Shown piece by piece: positions 9,058-17,652 of a stretch of DNA of 34,425 nucleotides. The position numbers were made by a program, and so were the translations under genes. Within the stretch, counting starts at the first letter, position 1. Each line of letters begins with the position of its first letter. This DNA comes from an uncultured Bacteroides sp. Lineage in GTDB: Bacteria > Bacteroidota > Bacteroidia > Bacteroidales > Bacteroidaceae. Location of the stretch: NCBI GenBank assembly GCA_944322275.1, contig CALUOV010000010.1:1-34425 (forward strand), written 5' to 3'. The notes under the pieces are model-generated. The model searched no databases. It saw only the letters and a program-made list of their open reading frames with translations, and had not been told where the DNA came from.

Positions 9058-9711
9058 TTACTCTTCTATAACCTCTTCCAGCTGAATGTCGAATGTCAAG
9101 GCAGAATAACCTGGTATGCTTCCACTGTCGCTTGTGCCATAACCGGATTGATAGGGAATATAAATTATCCAACGTTCACCGGTGTGCATCAGTTGCAATG
9201 CGGCTATCCATCCTGCCACTACTCCGCTTACTGAAAAAGTGGCAGGTGAGTCAAACTCTGTCGGACATTTCTCAGTAGAGTCCAACTCCTGTTGGTCTAT
9301 GGCCGAATACCCTTCGAAGTTCCCATCAAAACTAGCTCCGGTTATCAATGTGCCATAATAATATACGGACACGGATTCTGTATAAAGCGGACGACGTCCT
9401 GTCGGGTTATCCACAATCTTCTTGCAATAGACATACTGCTCTCCCGCCGTATTACTTGCCTCGGTACGGATGGCGAACATTTCTCCCACGGGGACTTGCA
9501 TGACTGCCTCTTCGGTAGCGATGTACCGATTGCCTACCAACGATGCAATAGAATCAATGTAAGCTTCGTTGCGCGCTTGCCAATTATCATAAGTGCCGGC
9601 TTCCTCCACTTCCTCGCAAGCCACAAAAACGAAAGACAAAGAAAGGCATAGCAACAAAGAGAAAGGGGACAATATATGTCTTAACGTATTTTCTATCGTT
9701 CTTTTTATCAT
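9058..9711 (-). CDS. FKBP-type peptidyl-prolyl isomerase-like lipoprotein (DUF4827 type)
   Basis: This is a 217-residue predicted lipoprotein. A hydrophobic signal segment (residues 17-31) ends in FVAC with the lipid-bearing C32, followed by acidic EEVEE, which may suit surface export in Bacteroidetes. After a linker of about 70 residues comes an FKBP-like domain: VSVYYYGTLITGASFD, VVAGWIAALQLMHTGERW, IPYQSGYG and the closing IPGYSALTFDIQLEEV. These correspond to the FKBP pattern Y.G.L..G..FD / V..GW..AL..M..G / IP...GYG / IP..S.L.F...L. Activity as a prolyl isomerase in the periplasm is likely from the family, but not certain. It follows glyS but a hairpin separates them. Confidence 0.82.
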   Translation of the reverse strand: MIKRTIENTLRHILSPFSLLLCLSLSFVFVACEEVEEAGTYDNWQARNEAYIDSIASLVGNRYIATEEAVMQVPVGEMFAIRTEASNTAGEQYVYCKKIVDNPTGRRPLYTESVSVYYYGTLITGASFDGNFEGYSAIDQQELDSTEKCPTEFDSPATFSVSGVVAGWIAALQLMHTGERWIIYIPYQSGYGTSDSGSIPGYSALTFDIQLEEVIEE

Positions 9712-9730
9712 TATTCTCTTTTTATATAGG

Positions 9731-9760
9731 TAAAATGCCCCTCTCTTTAGGAGAGAGGGG
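9731..9760 (-). terminator. Terminator of glyS
   Basis: CCCCTCTC at 9738-9745 pairs with GAGAGGGG at 9753-9760 over a 7-base loop. On the minus strand GCATTTTAC follows. It lies 20 bases after the glyS stop. Confidence 0.7.
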
Positions 9761-9780
9761 TAACGAATGAAGCTTCTTTA

Positions 9781-11322
9781 TTATAATGTCTTCAACAACG
9801 ATGTGATACTTACCCTATCGGCAATAATGTTGTTTAACTCACTAATAGGCACACGCTCTTGTTGCATGGTGTCACGGTTACGCAATGTCACGCAGTTGTC
9901 CTGCAATGTTTCGTGGTCTACGGTTACGCAATACGGGGTTCCGATGGCGTCTTGGCGACGATAACGCTTGCCGATACTATCCTTTTCGTCATATTGGCAG
10001 TTGAAGTGGAACTTCAGGTCATTGATAATTTCACGCGCCTTTTCGGGCAGTCCGTCTTTCTTTACAAGCGGCATAACAGCCAGTTTGACGGGAGCCAAGG
10101 CGGCAGGCAATTTCAGTACGACACGTGTCTCGCCATTCTCCAGTTTCTCCTCGCAATAAGAGCCAGACATAATGCTGAGGAACATACGGTCTACACCAAT
10201 AGAGGTTTCAATGACGTACGGGGTATAGCTTTCGTTGGTCTCGGGATCGAAATATTTGATGTTCTTGCCGGAGAACTTTTCATGTTGGCTGAGGTCGAAA
10301 TTGGTACGGCTGTGAATGCCTTCCACTTCCTTGAAACCGAAGGGCATCAGGAACTCGATGTCCGTAGCGGCGTTGGCATAGTGAGCCAGCTTTTCATGAT
10401 CGTGGAAACGATAATGATCGTCACCAAAGCCCAAAGCCTTGTGCCATTTCAAGCGGGTCTCTTTCCATGTTTTGAACCATTCCAACTCTGTACCGGGCTT
10501 TACGAAGAACTGCATCTCCATCTGTTCGAACTCACGCATGCGGAAGATAAACTGGCGTGCCACAATCTCGTTGCGGAAAGCCTTTCCTATCTGGGCAATG
10601 CCAAAAGGTATCTTCATGCGGCCTGTCTTCTGCACATTCAGGTAGTTAACAAAAATTCCCTGAGCCGTCTCAGGACGCAGATATACTTTCATGGATCCTT
10701 CGGACGTAGAACCCATTTCGGTAGAGAACATCAGGTTGAACTGACGTACTTCGGTCCAGTTCTTCGTACCGCTGATGGGACATACGATTTCCTCGTCTAA
10801 AATAATCTGGCGAAGTTCGTTCAAGTCCGGACCGGCGTTCATAGCCTGCGTGTAACGTTCATGTAAAGCATCGCGTTTGGCCTGGTGCTCCAGCACACGG
10901 GCATTCGTGCTGCGGAATTCCTGCTCGTTGAAAGCGTCACCATACTTCTTGGCAGCTTTGGCCACTTCTTTGTTTATCTTTTCATCGTATTTGGCTATCT
11001 GGTCTTCAATGAGCACATCAGCGCGATAACGTTTCTTCGAATCGCGGTTGTCTATCAAAGGATCGTTGAACGCGTCAACGTGTCCGCTGGCTTTCCAAAT
11101 GGTAGGGTGCATGAAAATGGCCGAATCAATGCCCACGATGTTCTCGTGCAGCAGCACCATGCTCTGCCACCAATATTGTTTGATGTTATTCTTCAGTTCT
11201 ACGCCATTTTGCCCGTAATCATATACGGCGCCCAGGCCATCGTATATTTCGCTGCTCGGAAATACAAAACCGTATTCCTTGCAATGCGAAACAAGCTTCT
11301 TAAAAACGTCTTCTTGTGCCAT
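9781..11322 (-). CDS. glyS: Glycyl-tRNA synthetase, single-chain (alpha2) type
   Basis: This class II synthetase charges tRNA-Gly. With the start at the ATG at 11322 (MAQEDVFKKLVSHCKEYGFV) the protein has 513 residues. An upstream ATG at 11364 would lie on the promoter -7 box, so it is rejected. Family features are the N-terminal YDGLGAVYDYGQNGVELKNN, the motif 2 region FRNEIVARQFIFRMREFEQME, motif 3-like IETSIGVDRMFLSIM, and a C-terminal anticodon-binding domain ending in DRVSITSLLKTL. The dimeric archaeal/eukaryotic-type enzyme replaces the two-subunit GlyQ/GlyS of many bacteria. The gene is flanked by hairpin terminators on both sides. Confidence 0.95.
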   Translation of the reverse strand: MAQEDVFKKLVSHCKEYGFVFPSSEIYDGLGAVYDYGQNGVELKNNIKQYWWQSMVLLHENIVGIDSAIFMHPTIWKASGHVDAFNDPLIDNRDSKKRYRADVLIEDQIAKYDEKINKEVAKAAKKYGDAFNEQEFRSTNARVLEHQAKRDALHERYTQAMNAGPDLNELRQIILDEEIVCPISGTKNWTEVRQFNLMFSTEMGSTSEGSMKVYLRPETAQGIFVNYLNVQKTGRMKIPFGIAQIGKAFRNEIVARQFIFRMREFEQMEMQFFVKPGTELEWFKTWKETRLKWHKALGFGDDHYRFHDHEKLAHYANAATDIEFLMPFGFKEVEGIHSRTNFDLSQHEKFSGKNIKYFDPETNESYTPYVIETSIGVDRMFLSIMSGSYCEEKLENGETRVVLKLPAALAPVKLAVMPLVKKDGLPEKAREIINDLKFHFNCQYDEKDSIGKRYRRQDAIGTPYCVTVDHETLQDNCVTLRNRDTMQQERVPISELNNIIADRVSITSLLKTL

Positions 11323-11363
11323 TTTTATTCTATATTGTTTTAATTCATAATCTAAAAACGCCA

Positions 11364-11371
11364 CAAAGATA
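11364..11371 (-). promoter_or_regulatory. -7 box for glyS
   Basis: The minus strand reads TATCTTTG (TAnnTTTG), 41 bases upstream of the chosen glyS start. Confidence 0.55.
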
Positions 11372-11446
11372 GAGATTTATCTCATACGAAACATCTACAG
11401 ATAGGATAAATTAAGAGGAATGCTTGCAATTTGCCCATAAGTAGTA

Positions 11447-11507
11447 CTTCATTTAAAAAGAGGATTATCCTCTATTGCAGAAAAGATAATCCTCTTTTTA
11501 AATGAAG
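11447..11507 (-). terminator. Perfect 23-bp inverted repeat, terminator of the decarboxylase operon
   Basis: The arm at 11447-11469 is the exact reverse complement of 11485-11507, with a 15-base loop. The GC-containing core GAGGATTATC is flanked by A5 and T5, so it reads as a terminator in both directions. The oadB stop is 13 bases away on the minus strand. Confidence 0.88.
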
Positions 11508-11519
11508 ATGAACCTAAAA

Positions 11520-12755
11520 TTATCCCAAGAAAGAAATAAGCACACCGGCGGCTACGGCAGAGCCGATGACACCGGAAATGTTACTGGACATACAGTAGTT
11601 CAGCACATGATTCTTGGGGTCGTACTTCGTGGCAATCTCGTTGCACACACGGCTGGCCATGGGCACGGCACTCAGACCGGTAGCGCCAATCAAGGGATTG
11701 ATTTTCTTCTTCGAGAACATATTAACCACCTTTACTCCAAGGATACCGCCGGAAATGGACAAGGCAAACGCCAGAAAACCTCCGATTACGATACCGATGG
11801 TCGTCCAGTTGAGGAAGGCTTCACTCGTCATGGTAGCGCCTACGCTCAAACCCAAGAAAATGGTGGCGGTGTTCATGATACTGTTAGCTGCGGCATCGAA
11901 CAAGCGGCTCGTGTCGCTGCCAATCTCTTTCAGCAAGTTACCAAACATCAACATACCAATCAAAGGAACAGCGGTCGGTACAAACAAAGCTACGACCGTG
12001 GTCACCACAATGGGGAAGAGAATCTTCAGCACGCGAAGGTTCTTGATTTCAGTCTTCGACGGATAGAGTTTCTCCTGCTCCTTCATGTTAATCATCAGTT
12101 CCTTCTTAGTGCAAAGCAGCTTGACACACAAGGGAATAATGACCGGCACCAATGCCATGTACGAGTAAGCCGCAATGGCGATAGGGCCTAACAAATGGGG
12201 AGCAAGTTTAATCGTGGTAAAGATGGCCGTAGGACCATCGGCACCTCCAATAATACCCAGTGAAGCGGCCTCTTTCGGCGTAAAGCCCATACAAATAGCC
12301 ACAATCAGCACCAAGAAGATACCCAACTGAGCAGCCGCACCAAAGATAGAAAGACGCAGGTTACGCAACATCGGGCCGAAGTCGGTCAATGCACCTACAC
12401 CCATAAAAATGATAGGCGGCAGGAAACCGGTCTTGATCAACATATAATAGATGAAGTTCATCAGTCCCAGTTCATGAGCGATTTCGTGAAGAGGCATTTC
12501 CCAGACGTTCTTCATCACACCGTTTACCATCACCATGCCGTTCTCGTCCGCCTGGATAACACCCATCTCGCCACCGGGAAAGTTGGCGATAAGCACACCG
12601 AAAGCAATGGGCACCAGCAGCAACGGTTCGTAGTGCTTTTTGATGCCGAGGTACAGCAGGATGAAGGCAATGGCATACATCACCAGGAACGACGGGTCGG
12701 CAATGATATTGCTAAACGCCGTCATATCATAGAGTTTTCCAAATATATCTTCCAT
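11520..12755 (-). CDS. oadB: Sodium-pumping decarboxylase, beta subunit (OadB family)
   Basis: This 411-residue integral membrane protein decarboxylates the carboxybiotin made by the alpha subunit and exports Na+ across the inner membrane. Many hydrophobic segments are visible. The signature GIIGGADGPTAIF, whose Asp is essential for Na+ coupling in the Klebsiella enzyme, is intact. Also present are SVGATMTSEAFL, INPLIGATGLSAVPMASR and the C-terminal NYCMSSNISGVIGSAVAAGV. The start overlaps the alpha-subunit stop by one base (TAATG), pointing to translational coupling. Family members serve oxaloacetate, methylmalonyl-CoA, malonate or glutaconyl-CoA decarboxylases, so the beta subunit alone does not name the substrate. 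Confidence 0.93.
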   Translation of the reverse strand: MEDIFGKLYDMTAFSNIIADPSFLVMYAIAFILLYLGIKKHYEPLLLVPIAFGVLIANFPGGEMGVIQADENGMVMVNGVMKNVWEMPLHEIAHELGLMNFIYYMLIKTGFLPPIIFMGVGALTDFGPMLRNLRLSIFGAAAQLGIFLVLIVAICMGFTPKEAASLGIIGGADGPTAIFTTIKLAPHLLGPIAIAAYSYMALVPVIIPLCVKLLCTKKELMINMKEQEKLYPSKTEIKNLRVLKILFPIVVTTVVALFVPTAVPLIGMLMFGNLLKEIGSDTSRLFDAAANSIMNTATIFLGLSVGATMTSEAFLNWTTIGIVIGGFLAFALSISGGILGVKVVNMFSKKKINPLIGATGLSAVPMASRVCNEIATKYDPKNHVLNYCMSSNISGVIGSAVAAGVLISFLG

Positions 12756-14587
12756 TACGCAATCTTCATTAATACATCATCTTCTGATACAGAGTCGCCC
12801 GAGTTGACACAGATGGCGGTAATCGTACCGTCGCGGTCGCTACGGATGGCGTTATAAGTCTTCATGGCTTCGATGTAACCCAACAAGTCGCCTTTCTTCA
12901 CCTTGTCGCCCACCTTGCGGGGTGTCTCTTGCGTGTTCTTGGTAAGGAAGAATTTTCCTTCCAGCGGGGCAGGTACCGGCTCGCCTTCTCCCATCACCAC
13001 TTTATCTGTGGCCGAAGCGGGCAGGTCTATATCACCGTAAGCTACCGTTACCCGGTAAGCCTGGCCGTCTACTTGCACGGTAAGTGTCTTGGGTTTAGCG
13101 TCATCTGCCAGATTGGCATTCTCTTTCTCGGCTTTGCGTTTCTCCACATCGGCCAGGAAGTCGGCTTTCGCCTTGCCACTCTTGTAGGCTTCGTATTGAG
13201 CAGGATGCATAGCGTACTCGAAGAGTTCCTCATCATCCTCGCCCGTCTCCCATTTGTTGTCCTTCATCATCTTGCGATACTTGTCCAGACAGTCGGGATA
13301 ATTGTCCTGCGGGTTACCGGTGAAGAACTTGCGCCCTTCGCGCTCGGCTTTCTCCACGATTTCGGGTGCCAGCTCGCCCGGCAGTTTTCCGGCCTTTCCT
13401 AATATCATGTCCCAAATGTCATCGGCTATCATACCCCAGCGTTCTTTGCCCTTCTCCATGGCAATGACGTTCATCATGGCCAAATTCTTGACATACTGGC
13501 TAAACGGTGTAACCAAAGGAGGATAACCCACGCGCGGCCATACGTATGCCACTTCGTTGAACAGTTTGATGAGTAACTGGTCTTGCGTCATGAAAGGCAG
13601 GTTGCGTTTCGCCTTATACTTGTTGATACTTTCCAAATTCGTTTCCAAATCAGCCATCAACGAGCCCATCATACCACCCGGCAGACCCGGACCGATAAGC
13701 AGAGAATTCATCAGGCGATTACGTGGAGAGATATACAATCCCAAAAAGTCATCCATGAATTCCTGAATCAAGGCACGAACCTTCATGTAAGCCTCCATGT
13801 TGATTTCGGGTACCTGATAGCCAGCGTCCTTCAGCATGGCCTGCACGCTCAGCAAGTCGGCATGACCCGTACCCCATGACAACGGCTCCATACCTACATC
13901 GATATAGTCGCATCCAGCTTCGCAAACAGCCAGGATGCTGGCCATGTTGAAACCGGGGCCCGCATGGCTGTGGTATTGCACGGGAATGTCCGGCTTAATC
14001 TTCTTAATGCCGGCCACAATCTTTCCCAAAGACACGGGACGCCCGATACCGGCCATATCCTTGATACAAATTTCATCCGCTCCGGCCTCAATGAGCTGCT
14101 TGGCCATATTAACGTAGTAGTCCACCGTGTGAATAGGAGAATGAGTAATACAAAGTGAACATTGCGAAATCATGCCTGCATCATGAGCGTAACTAATGGA
14201 AGGAATGATGTTGCGCACATCGTTCAGGCCACAAAACGTACGGGTAATGTCCGTGCCTTGCGCTTTCTTCACCTTATAGAATAACTTACGCACATCGGCA
14301 GGCACGGGACTCATGCGGAGGCCGTTCAAGGCACGGTCCAGCATGTGGGTTTGTATACCGGCTTCATGAAACGGTTTCGTCCAGGCACGCACGGCTTTGT
14401 TGGGATTTTCGCCAAACAGCAGATTTACTTGTTCAAAGCCTCCGCCATTGGTTTCCACTCGGGCAAAACAGCCCATTTCTACAATAGCAGGAGCCACTTT
14501 TACCAGTTGGTCTACGCGAGGTACATATTTACCGGCGCTCTGCCACATATCGCGAAAAACCAAACTGAATTTTATTTCTCTTTTCAT
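12755..14587 (-). CDS. Biotin-dependent carboxyltransferase alpha subunit (OadA/PycB-like) with biotinyl domain
   Basis: This 610-residue protein combines a DRE-TIM barrel carboxyltransferase domain (about 1-300), a conserved helical domain (about 300-470), a charged linker and a C-terminal biotinyl domain with EAMK576, 34 residues from the end. Metal-site elements of the OadA/pyruvate-carboxylase family are present: D13, carbamylation Lys K176 in CIKDMAG, and H206/H208 in HSHAGPG. The usual RDGHQS or RDAHQS is RDMWQS here, and the usual HSHATTG is HSHAGPG, losing the Thr associated with proton transfer from the keto acid. It sits between gamma and beta subunits, so a Na+-pumping decarboxylase is a sound inference. 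Whether the substrate is oxaloacetate is open, and I leave the symbol blank. Confidence 0.85.
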   Translation of the reverse strand: MKREIKFSLVFRDMWQSAGKYVPRVDQLVKVAPAIVEMGCFARVETNGGGFEQVNLLFGENPNKAVRAWTKPFHEAGIQTHMLDRALNGLRMSPVPADVRKLFYKVKKAQGTDITRTFCGLNDVRNIIPSISYAHDAGMISQCSLCITHSPIHTVDYYVNMAKQLIEAGADEICIKDMAGIGRPVSLGKIVAGIKKIKPDIPVQYHSHAGPGFNMASILAVCEAGCDYIDVGMEPLSWGTGHADLLSVQAMLKDAGYQVPEINMEAYMKVRALIQEFMDDFLGLYISPRNRLMNSLLIGPGLPGGMMGSLMADLETNLESINKYKAKRNLPFMTQDQLLIKLFNEVAYVWPRVGYPPLVTPFSQYVKNLAMMNVIAMEKGKERWGMIADDIWDMILGKAGKLPGELAPEIVEKAEREGRKFFTGNPQDNYPDCLDKYRKMMKDNKWETGEDDEELFEYAMHPAQYEAYKSGKAKADFLADVEKRKAEKENANLADDAKPKTLTVQVDGQAYRVTVAYGDIDLPASATDKVVMGEGEPVPAPLEGKFFLTKNTQETPRKVGDKVKKGDLLGYIEAMKTYNAIRSDRDGTITAICVNSGDSVSEDDVLMKIA

Positions 14588-14645
14588 GGTTATTTATGTA
14601 TGAATATTCTACAAAATATTAATATTGAATCATGTTCTCACGCCT

Positions 14646-14903
14646 TTATAGTTTCTCTACCTTAGCCACTTTGCCCTTGCCGTGCGTTACAACAGACACA
14701 GCCGCATTGATAGCTGCCAGAATGTTGGCCGGTATTGGTGCGGAAGCCGGTGTGCCGTCCTTGTGCGCCACCACTTCCTCGGGTGCATACTTATTCATCA
14801 ATGCAATGAGCAGTTTGCCCATATAAATCACTATAAACAAAATAGCGAACACGGTAACCATGCCCACCACCATCAGTAATAACGCTGTATTCAGATTTTC
14901 CAT
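14646..14903 (-). CDS. oadG: Sodium-pumping decarboxylase, gamma subunit (OadG family)
   Basis: This 85-residue protein has a single N-terminal membrane helix (ALLLMVVGMVTVFAILFIVIYM), the OadG signature GMVTVF, and a short cytoplasmic tail ending in basic residues. In the family the gamma chain anchors and stabilises the alpha-beta complex, and some members bind Zn2+ through the C-terminus; no His/Cys cluster is obvious here. It lies 58 bases upstream of the alpha subunit and 34 bases downstream of the YqeY gene, all on one strand. Confidence 0.88.
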   Translation of the reverse strand: MENLNTALLLMVVGMVTVFAILFIVIYMGKLLIALMNKYAPEEVVAHKDGTPASAPIPANILAAINAAVSVVTHGKGKVAKVEKL

Positions 14904-14937
14904 ACTGATCGATTTTCCTTTTAAACATTTTACGGTT

Positions 14938-15387
14938 TTATCCCAACAGTTCCTTCACCTTGGCGGAAATGGCGCGGCCTTCGGCCAACCCTGCCAGTTT
15001 TTTACTGGCAACACCCATCACCTTCCCCATATCCTTACCGCTTGTAGCGCCTACCTCTACTATGATTTCTTTCAAGGCAGCCTCTAATTCCTCCGCACTC
15101 ATCTGTTTGGGTAAGTAAGTTTCCATCACCTTTACTTGAGCCAATTCTGCATCGGCCAAGTCCTGACGGCCCTGTTGTATGTAAATTTCGGCTGCGTCTT
15201 TTCCTTGTTTCACCAACTTTTGAATAATTTTCAACGCATCCGCATCACTCAACGTGTCATTGGCGCCTGGAGCAGTTTTAGCTTCCAAAAATACTTTCTT
15301 AATATTTCTCAGTGTATCGAGGGCCACTTTATCCTTGGCCTTCATGGCGGTTTTAATGTCTTCGCTGACTTTGTCGAACAAATCCAT
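14938..15387 (-). CDS. GatB/YqeY-domain protein
   Basis: This 149-residue soluble protein of the YqeY family is related to the tail domain of the amidotransferase subunit GatB, which contacts tRNA. Typical features are the start MDLFDKVSEDIKTAMKAKDK, LDTLRNIKKVFLEAK, the middle QGRQDLADAELAQVKVMETYLPKQMS and the end GKDMGKVMGVASKKLAGLAEGR. The role of free-standing YqeY proteins is not settled. It is the first gene of the unit leading into the decarboxylase genes, with a clear promoter, but no functional tie is known. Confidence 0.9.
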   Translation of the reverse strand: MDLFDKVSEDIKTAMKAKDKVALDTLRNIKKVFLEAKTAPGANDTLSDADALKIIQKLVKQGKDAAEIYIQQGRQDLADAELAQVKVMETYLPKQMSAEELEAALKEIIVEVGATSGKDMGKVMGVASKKLAGLAEGRAISAKVKELLG

Positions 15388-15431
15388 AATGCAATATTTA
15401 AAGTAAATGTTTCTATCTCAAAAAACAAACG

Positions 15432-15463
15432 CAAAAATAGCATTTTCATTTGATTTGCCCAAA
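15432..15463 (-). promoter_or_regulatory. Promoter for the yqeY-decarboxylase unit
   Basis: The minus strand has TTTG at 15460-15463, a 20-bp spacer and TATTTTTG at 15432-15439, a good match to the Bacteroides consensus, 44 bases before the YqeY start. The AT-rich stretch between this and the fimbrillin promoter (15464-15661) holds no gene. Confidence 0.72.
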
Positions 15464-15661
15464 TCATCCAAACTTTTCACATTCTATATATAATAGAGGT
15501 ATTAATCACATTACAACTTTCTTTATCAGACATTTTTTTTATCAGCAACCTATTTTATTTTGCCTTCTCAAAACAAATCTGATTTTCAATTATTTACAAG
15601 AGCACCACGAATTTATCTGATAAAAAAGTGTATTATCTTTAAATAAAAACTAAAAACCTTA

Positions 15662-15692
15662 TTTGTTGAGAAATCTTTTTTATCTACTTTTG
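15662..15692 (+). promoter_or_regulatory. Full Bacteroides promoter for the fimbrillin pair
   Basis: TTTG at 15662-15665, exactly 19 bp, then TACTTTTG at 15685-15692 make a complete consensus match, 30 bases before the first start. The promoter is not enclosed by inverted repeats, so there is no sign of DNA inversion here. Confidence 0.8.
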
Positions 15693-15722
15693 CCAACATA
15701 ATTTATAAAAAAAATAAGAGCC

Positions 15723-17636
15723 ATGACTAAACAAAGCATCAGCGCTATACTTGCATCTTGTTTGATGTGGTATGGCTTATTAGCGGTAACGGCCTGCACT
15801 GAACAGGCAGAAAACAACCTCGCACAAAGCGATGTTCCTATCAACTTTTCTATCAATATGGCCACTTTGACAGAGGCACCAGCAACAAAAGTCACCACAA
15901 CCGCCTTTGAAGCACAAGATCAGATAGGATTGTTCGCCACATTGTCACCGGGTACATTATCCGACCAACGATACATAGACAATCTGTTTCTAGAAACGGC
16001 AGACGGCACCAACTTTACTCCCGAACGAGTCGTTTATTATCCTATAGGCAATGTTACTCTCGACTTTACCGCCTATTACCCCTACCAAGCTAACGGGTTG
16101 ACATCCGGAAGCTCCATTCTTCCTATATCCGTCCAAACCGATCAAAGCATATCTGGAAATTTATCGAAAAGCGATTTCCTGTTGGCTCGAAAAGAAGGGG
16201 TCAGCAACGGCACTCAAACCGTAGAGCTGAATTTTGAACACAAACTCTCCAAACTCAAAATTGTTTTAGCTCCTGAAAACGCTGAAGATCTTTCTTCTCT
16301 GTTAGCAGACAATCCGCGCATTACAGTGACTGGTATCCAAACAGAAGCCAATTGCAACTTGGAGGATGCTACCATCAGCGATTTGCAAACGCCCAGTGAC
16401 ATCATTCCCGCCGGTGAATGGACGGAAAATGAAACTGAGCTGATAGGAAAAGAACTCATTATTATTCCCCAAACTCTCAATCCACAAGAGCAATCCATCA
16501 TTTTGGAATGGAAAGGGCAAATCTACACCTACCTGATGCCTGAAGTGGATTTGGAAAGCGGTGAACAATGTGAAATAACCATTGAAGTCCGGAAGCAGGA
16601 CAATCAGATTCTTAACGGAATAGCTGGAAGTATTACAAATTGGTCGGACGAAATAAATGAAGCGGGAAGTAGCGAAGAAGAAAACGATGCCATCCATACC
16701 TCTTCCTTATCATTCTCCTCTTCATCTATTTACCAAATCCATTATCAAGGCAAAGCCATTGCCGAAATTTGCAAAGAATACCTCAAATCCGAGCAACTTA
16801 CTTCCAGAGCCATAGTACATTATCCAATTCTCAGCACAACCGGAAAGGCTGACTTAAAGAACGGAACCATCCTCCAACTGCTGGACATAGAAGATGCTAT
16901 CTGCGGAGGAAAGCTATGCTGGGAAACGGATGGAAACGGTTTTTCTTATCAAGAAGGTCAAGAAAAGGTTATCAATAAGTTCTATATCGGAGAAGACGGC
17001 ACTCTTCTTTTGAAAGAAATGATGAATGCAGTCAATGTAAACATTGTCAGCTACCATCTGCGTGACATCCGAGGACAAGAAGTGATAGAATATCCGGTAG
17101 TGAAAATCGGCAAACAATATTGGATGCAAGAAGACCTGCATACGTTATACTATCAGGACGGCACTCCCTTAACTCAACAAACAGAATTGGGAAAAGGAGC
17201 CGGATATTTTCATCCAGAAGAAACTGATATCTATTTTTATAACGGAGAGGCAGTTTTAGCAGGTGATTTAGCTCCAAGCAGATGGAAAATTCCCACTATG
17301 GAAGACTGGGAAACGCTAAATGAGTATATCGGAGGAGATGTATCTTCACTAAAGGACGGAAGTTGGTCTCCAACTTCTGATGATGGATCAGTAGAAACAG
17401 CTCCCGTAACCAATCTGACCGGCCTAAGAATTTTACCACAAGGCATGTGGTCAACAACAGAACACACCTTATATGGTAAAGCTGTTGCTTATTGGTGTAT
17501 GGACGCATCAGGAGAGTCTATCCCTGAGAATATCATACTTTTTAAAGGAGAGTCGAACGAATATAATTTATCCGGCTCCAAAATGCAAGAAAAAGATTAT
17601 TACAAAACATTACCCATTCGTTGCATTGAAAAATAA
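15723..17636 (+). CDS. Fimbrillin-family lipoprotein with C-terminal FISUMP domain (copy 1)
   Basis: This is a 637-residue predicted lipoprotein. The signal peptide ends in VTAC with C25. Residues about 37-290 look like the Mfa-like fimbrillin domain: INFSIN, ATKVTTTAFEAQDQIGLFA, RYIDNL, DFTAYYPYQ, FEHKLSKLKIVL. The C-terminal part (about 465-637) matches the Fibrobacter succinogenes major paralogous domain: VVKIGKQYWMQEDL, LAPSRWKIPTMEDWETLNEY, NLTGLRILPQG, and a closing IRC. Such proteins are exported as lipoproteins and form pili or surface structures. The modular layout with a carbohydrate- or protein-binding tail suggests a tip or short-stalk adhesin, an inference. A paralogue follows after 16 bases. 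Confidence 0.85.
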   Translation: MTKQSISAILASCLMWYGLLAVTACTEQAENNLAQSDVPINFSINMATLTEAPATKVTTTAFEAQDQIGLFATLSPGTLSDQRYIDNLFLETADGTNFTPERVVYYPIGNVTLDFTAYYPYQANGLTSGSSILPISVQTDQSISGNLSKSDFLLARKEGVSNGTQTVELNFEHKLSKLKIVLAPENAEDLSSLLADNPRITVTGIQTEANCNLEDATISDLQTPSDIIPAGEWTENETELIGKELIIIPQTLNPQEQSIILEWKGQIYTYLMPEVDLESGEQCEITIEVRKQDNQILNGIAGSITNWSDEINEAGSSEEENDAIHTSSLSFSSSSIYQIHYQGKAIAEICKEYLKSEQLTSRAIVHYPILSTTGKADLKNGTILQLLDIEDAICGGKLCWETDGNGFSYQEGQEKVINKFYIGEDGTLLLKEMMNAVNVNIVSYHLRDIRGQEVIEYPVVKIGKQYWMQEDLHTLYYQDGTPLTQQTELGKGAGYFHPEETDIYFYNGEAVLAGDLAPSRWKIPTMEDWETLNEYIGGDVSSLKDGSWSPTSDDGSVETAPVTNLTGLRILPQGMWSTTEHTLYGKAVAYWCMDASGESIPENIILFKGESNEYNLSGSKMQEKDYYKTLPIRCIEK

Positions 17637-17652
17637 AAAACAATACACAGCT

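Noticed and set aside
11323-11364. Upstream start for glyS adding 14 residues
   Set aside because: The ATG at 11364 lies on the -7 promoter box, and the added residues do not resemble the family N-terminus.
15535-15627. 11-bp inverted repeat (TTTTTTATCAG / CTGATAAAAAA) as ends of an invertible fimbrial promoter
   Set aside because: The promoter at 15662-15692 lies outside the repeats, the arms are mostly A/T runs, and no recombinase gene is nearby.
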